Origin: Salpingoeca rosetta
Taxonomy: Eukaryota; Opisthokonta; Choanoflagellata; Craspedida; Salpingoecidae
Assembly (NCBI RefSeq): GCF_000188695.1
Contig: NW_004754915.1
Span: 853,618 to 890,757 of the forward strand
DNA length: 37,140 nt
Direction of reading: 5' to 3'
This document shows, one piece after another, positions 23,045 through 37,140 of the stretch (position 1 is the first letter of the stretch; the number at the start of each line of letters is the position of its first letter). Below the pieces are notes generated by a model. It was not told where the DNA came from. It ran no database searches and worked only from the letters and a program-made list of their open reading frames with translations. The position numbers and the translations under genes are program-made.

Positions 23045-23635
23045 GGGCGCCCTCGCTCTGCACCATCACACACACACACACAAGAACACCATCACCATCA
23101 AGAAGATCATCAGCACCATCCACATCATCAATGTCGTCGTCAACAACAACGTCACGAAGAATCACAGCGGAAGCAGGCACCGTGGCGTGTCCGATGAGAG
23201 CAAAACAACCCCTAGGACCCTGCATCAAGAAGGCTCTCCAATGCCATGCCATCTCCACTGTCCTCCTTTCCCCCCTTTCCCCCCTGCTTTCCCTCTGCAT
23301 GCGCCACACCTGGATGCGACGCGTGCGCCGTGCGCGCATGCCGCTGTCATCGCAAGTCGAAGCATATCCGCCGTGCAAGATGCAGAAGTTGCGTTGTTGA
23401 AGGAGATGCCGTTACTGCAATTTATGGTGTCGCTCCAGAAAATCACATCGCGCACCGCCACTCTCGCTCGCTCGCGTTGGCTGGCTGTTACTTTGGCTCT
23501 CTCTCGATCACATCACACCCTTCATTCGTGTGAGAGCCCAGCAGTGTTGAAGCCTCGCCCTCTCCCTGGTTTCCCACTTCGCAACTGTCTCGCAGCAACG
23601 ACGCGCAGGCATCGCAGCGGGCCCGAACGGCCACC
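23045..23635. promoter_or_regulatory. Divergent promoter region, NFU1 and alsin homologue
   Basis: These 591 bp separate the two start codons. It contains CACAC and ATCATCATC-type low complexity near the NFU1 side, TTTCCCCCCTTTCCCCCC near 23270, and CTCGCTCGCTCG near 23465. No TATA box is evident. The alsin-side start is GGCCACCATG, a strong initiation context. A short frame here is the antisense of low-complexity DNA and is not called. Confidence 0.45.
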
Positions 23636-37107
<13,472 letters not shown>

Positions 37108-37140
37108 GTGCGTGGCACTCGATTCCATTTGCCCTTGCAC

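Overview
This is a eukaryotic nuclear window. Its genes are split by many phase-matched introns, coding exons are GC-rich, and introns and intergenic DNA are saturated with (TG)n/(CA)n microsatellites. The gene content is animal-like but not clearly animal: a giant HYR/EGF/TSP1 single-pass receptor, an alsin (ALS2) homologue, and a possible TIR-like/armadillo protein. A unicellular holozoan, most likely a choanoflagellate such as Salpingoeca, is my best guess; it is an inference from content, not a proven identity. One assembly gap of 100 Ns lies at 2041-2140.

Layout, left to right. (1) Minus strand, 470 down to about 76: a small basic protein with a PP1-docking RVSF motif and a cysteine cluster. 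(2) Minus, 3371-938: a classical short-chain dehydrogenase/reductase (SDR) whose exon after the catalytic YxxxK is missing and probably sits in the N gap. (3) Plus, 3881-7833: a 1210-residue protein with a TIR-like N-terminus, a Ser-rich linker and a long armadillo array. (4) Plus, 8558-20708: a 12-exon, 2923-residue receptor with signal peptide, laminin-G-like modules, EGF, about 14 HYR modules, TSP1, one membrane helix and an acidic tyrosine-bearing tail. (5) Minus, 23044-21164: NFU1, the mitochondrial Fe-S scaffold, in 7 exons. (6) Plus, 23636 to beyond the right edge: an alsin homologue with RCC1, DH, PH and MORN regions and the start of the VPS9 region, with an unexpected ASCH-like N-terminus. 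The window holds 34 exons and about 2017 residues of it.

The genes form two divergent pairs (SDR/ARM and NFU1/alsin, each sharing about 0.5-0.6 kb upstream) and one convergent pair (receptor/NFU1, sharing about 0.45 kb of 3' DNA). There is no shared pathway; these are ordinary, functionally unrelated neighbours. I found no RNA gene, transposon or CRISPR array.

Exon models were built by hand from reading-frame continuity, splice dinucleotides and family similarity. Every junction of the receptor, NFU1 and alsin models keeps frame. Two genome-level patterns emerged. Splice donors favour GTRCGY, with C at +4, over the usual GTAAGT. Within introns, (TG)n runs tend to follow the donor while (CA)n runs tend to precede the acceptor.
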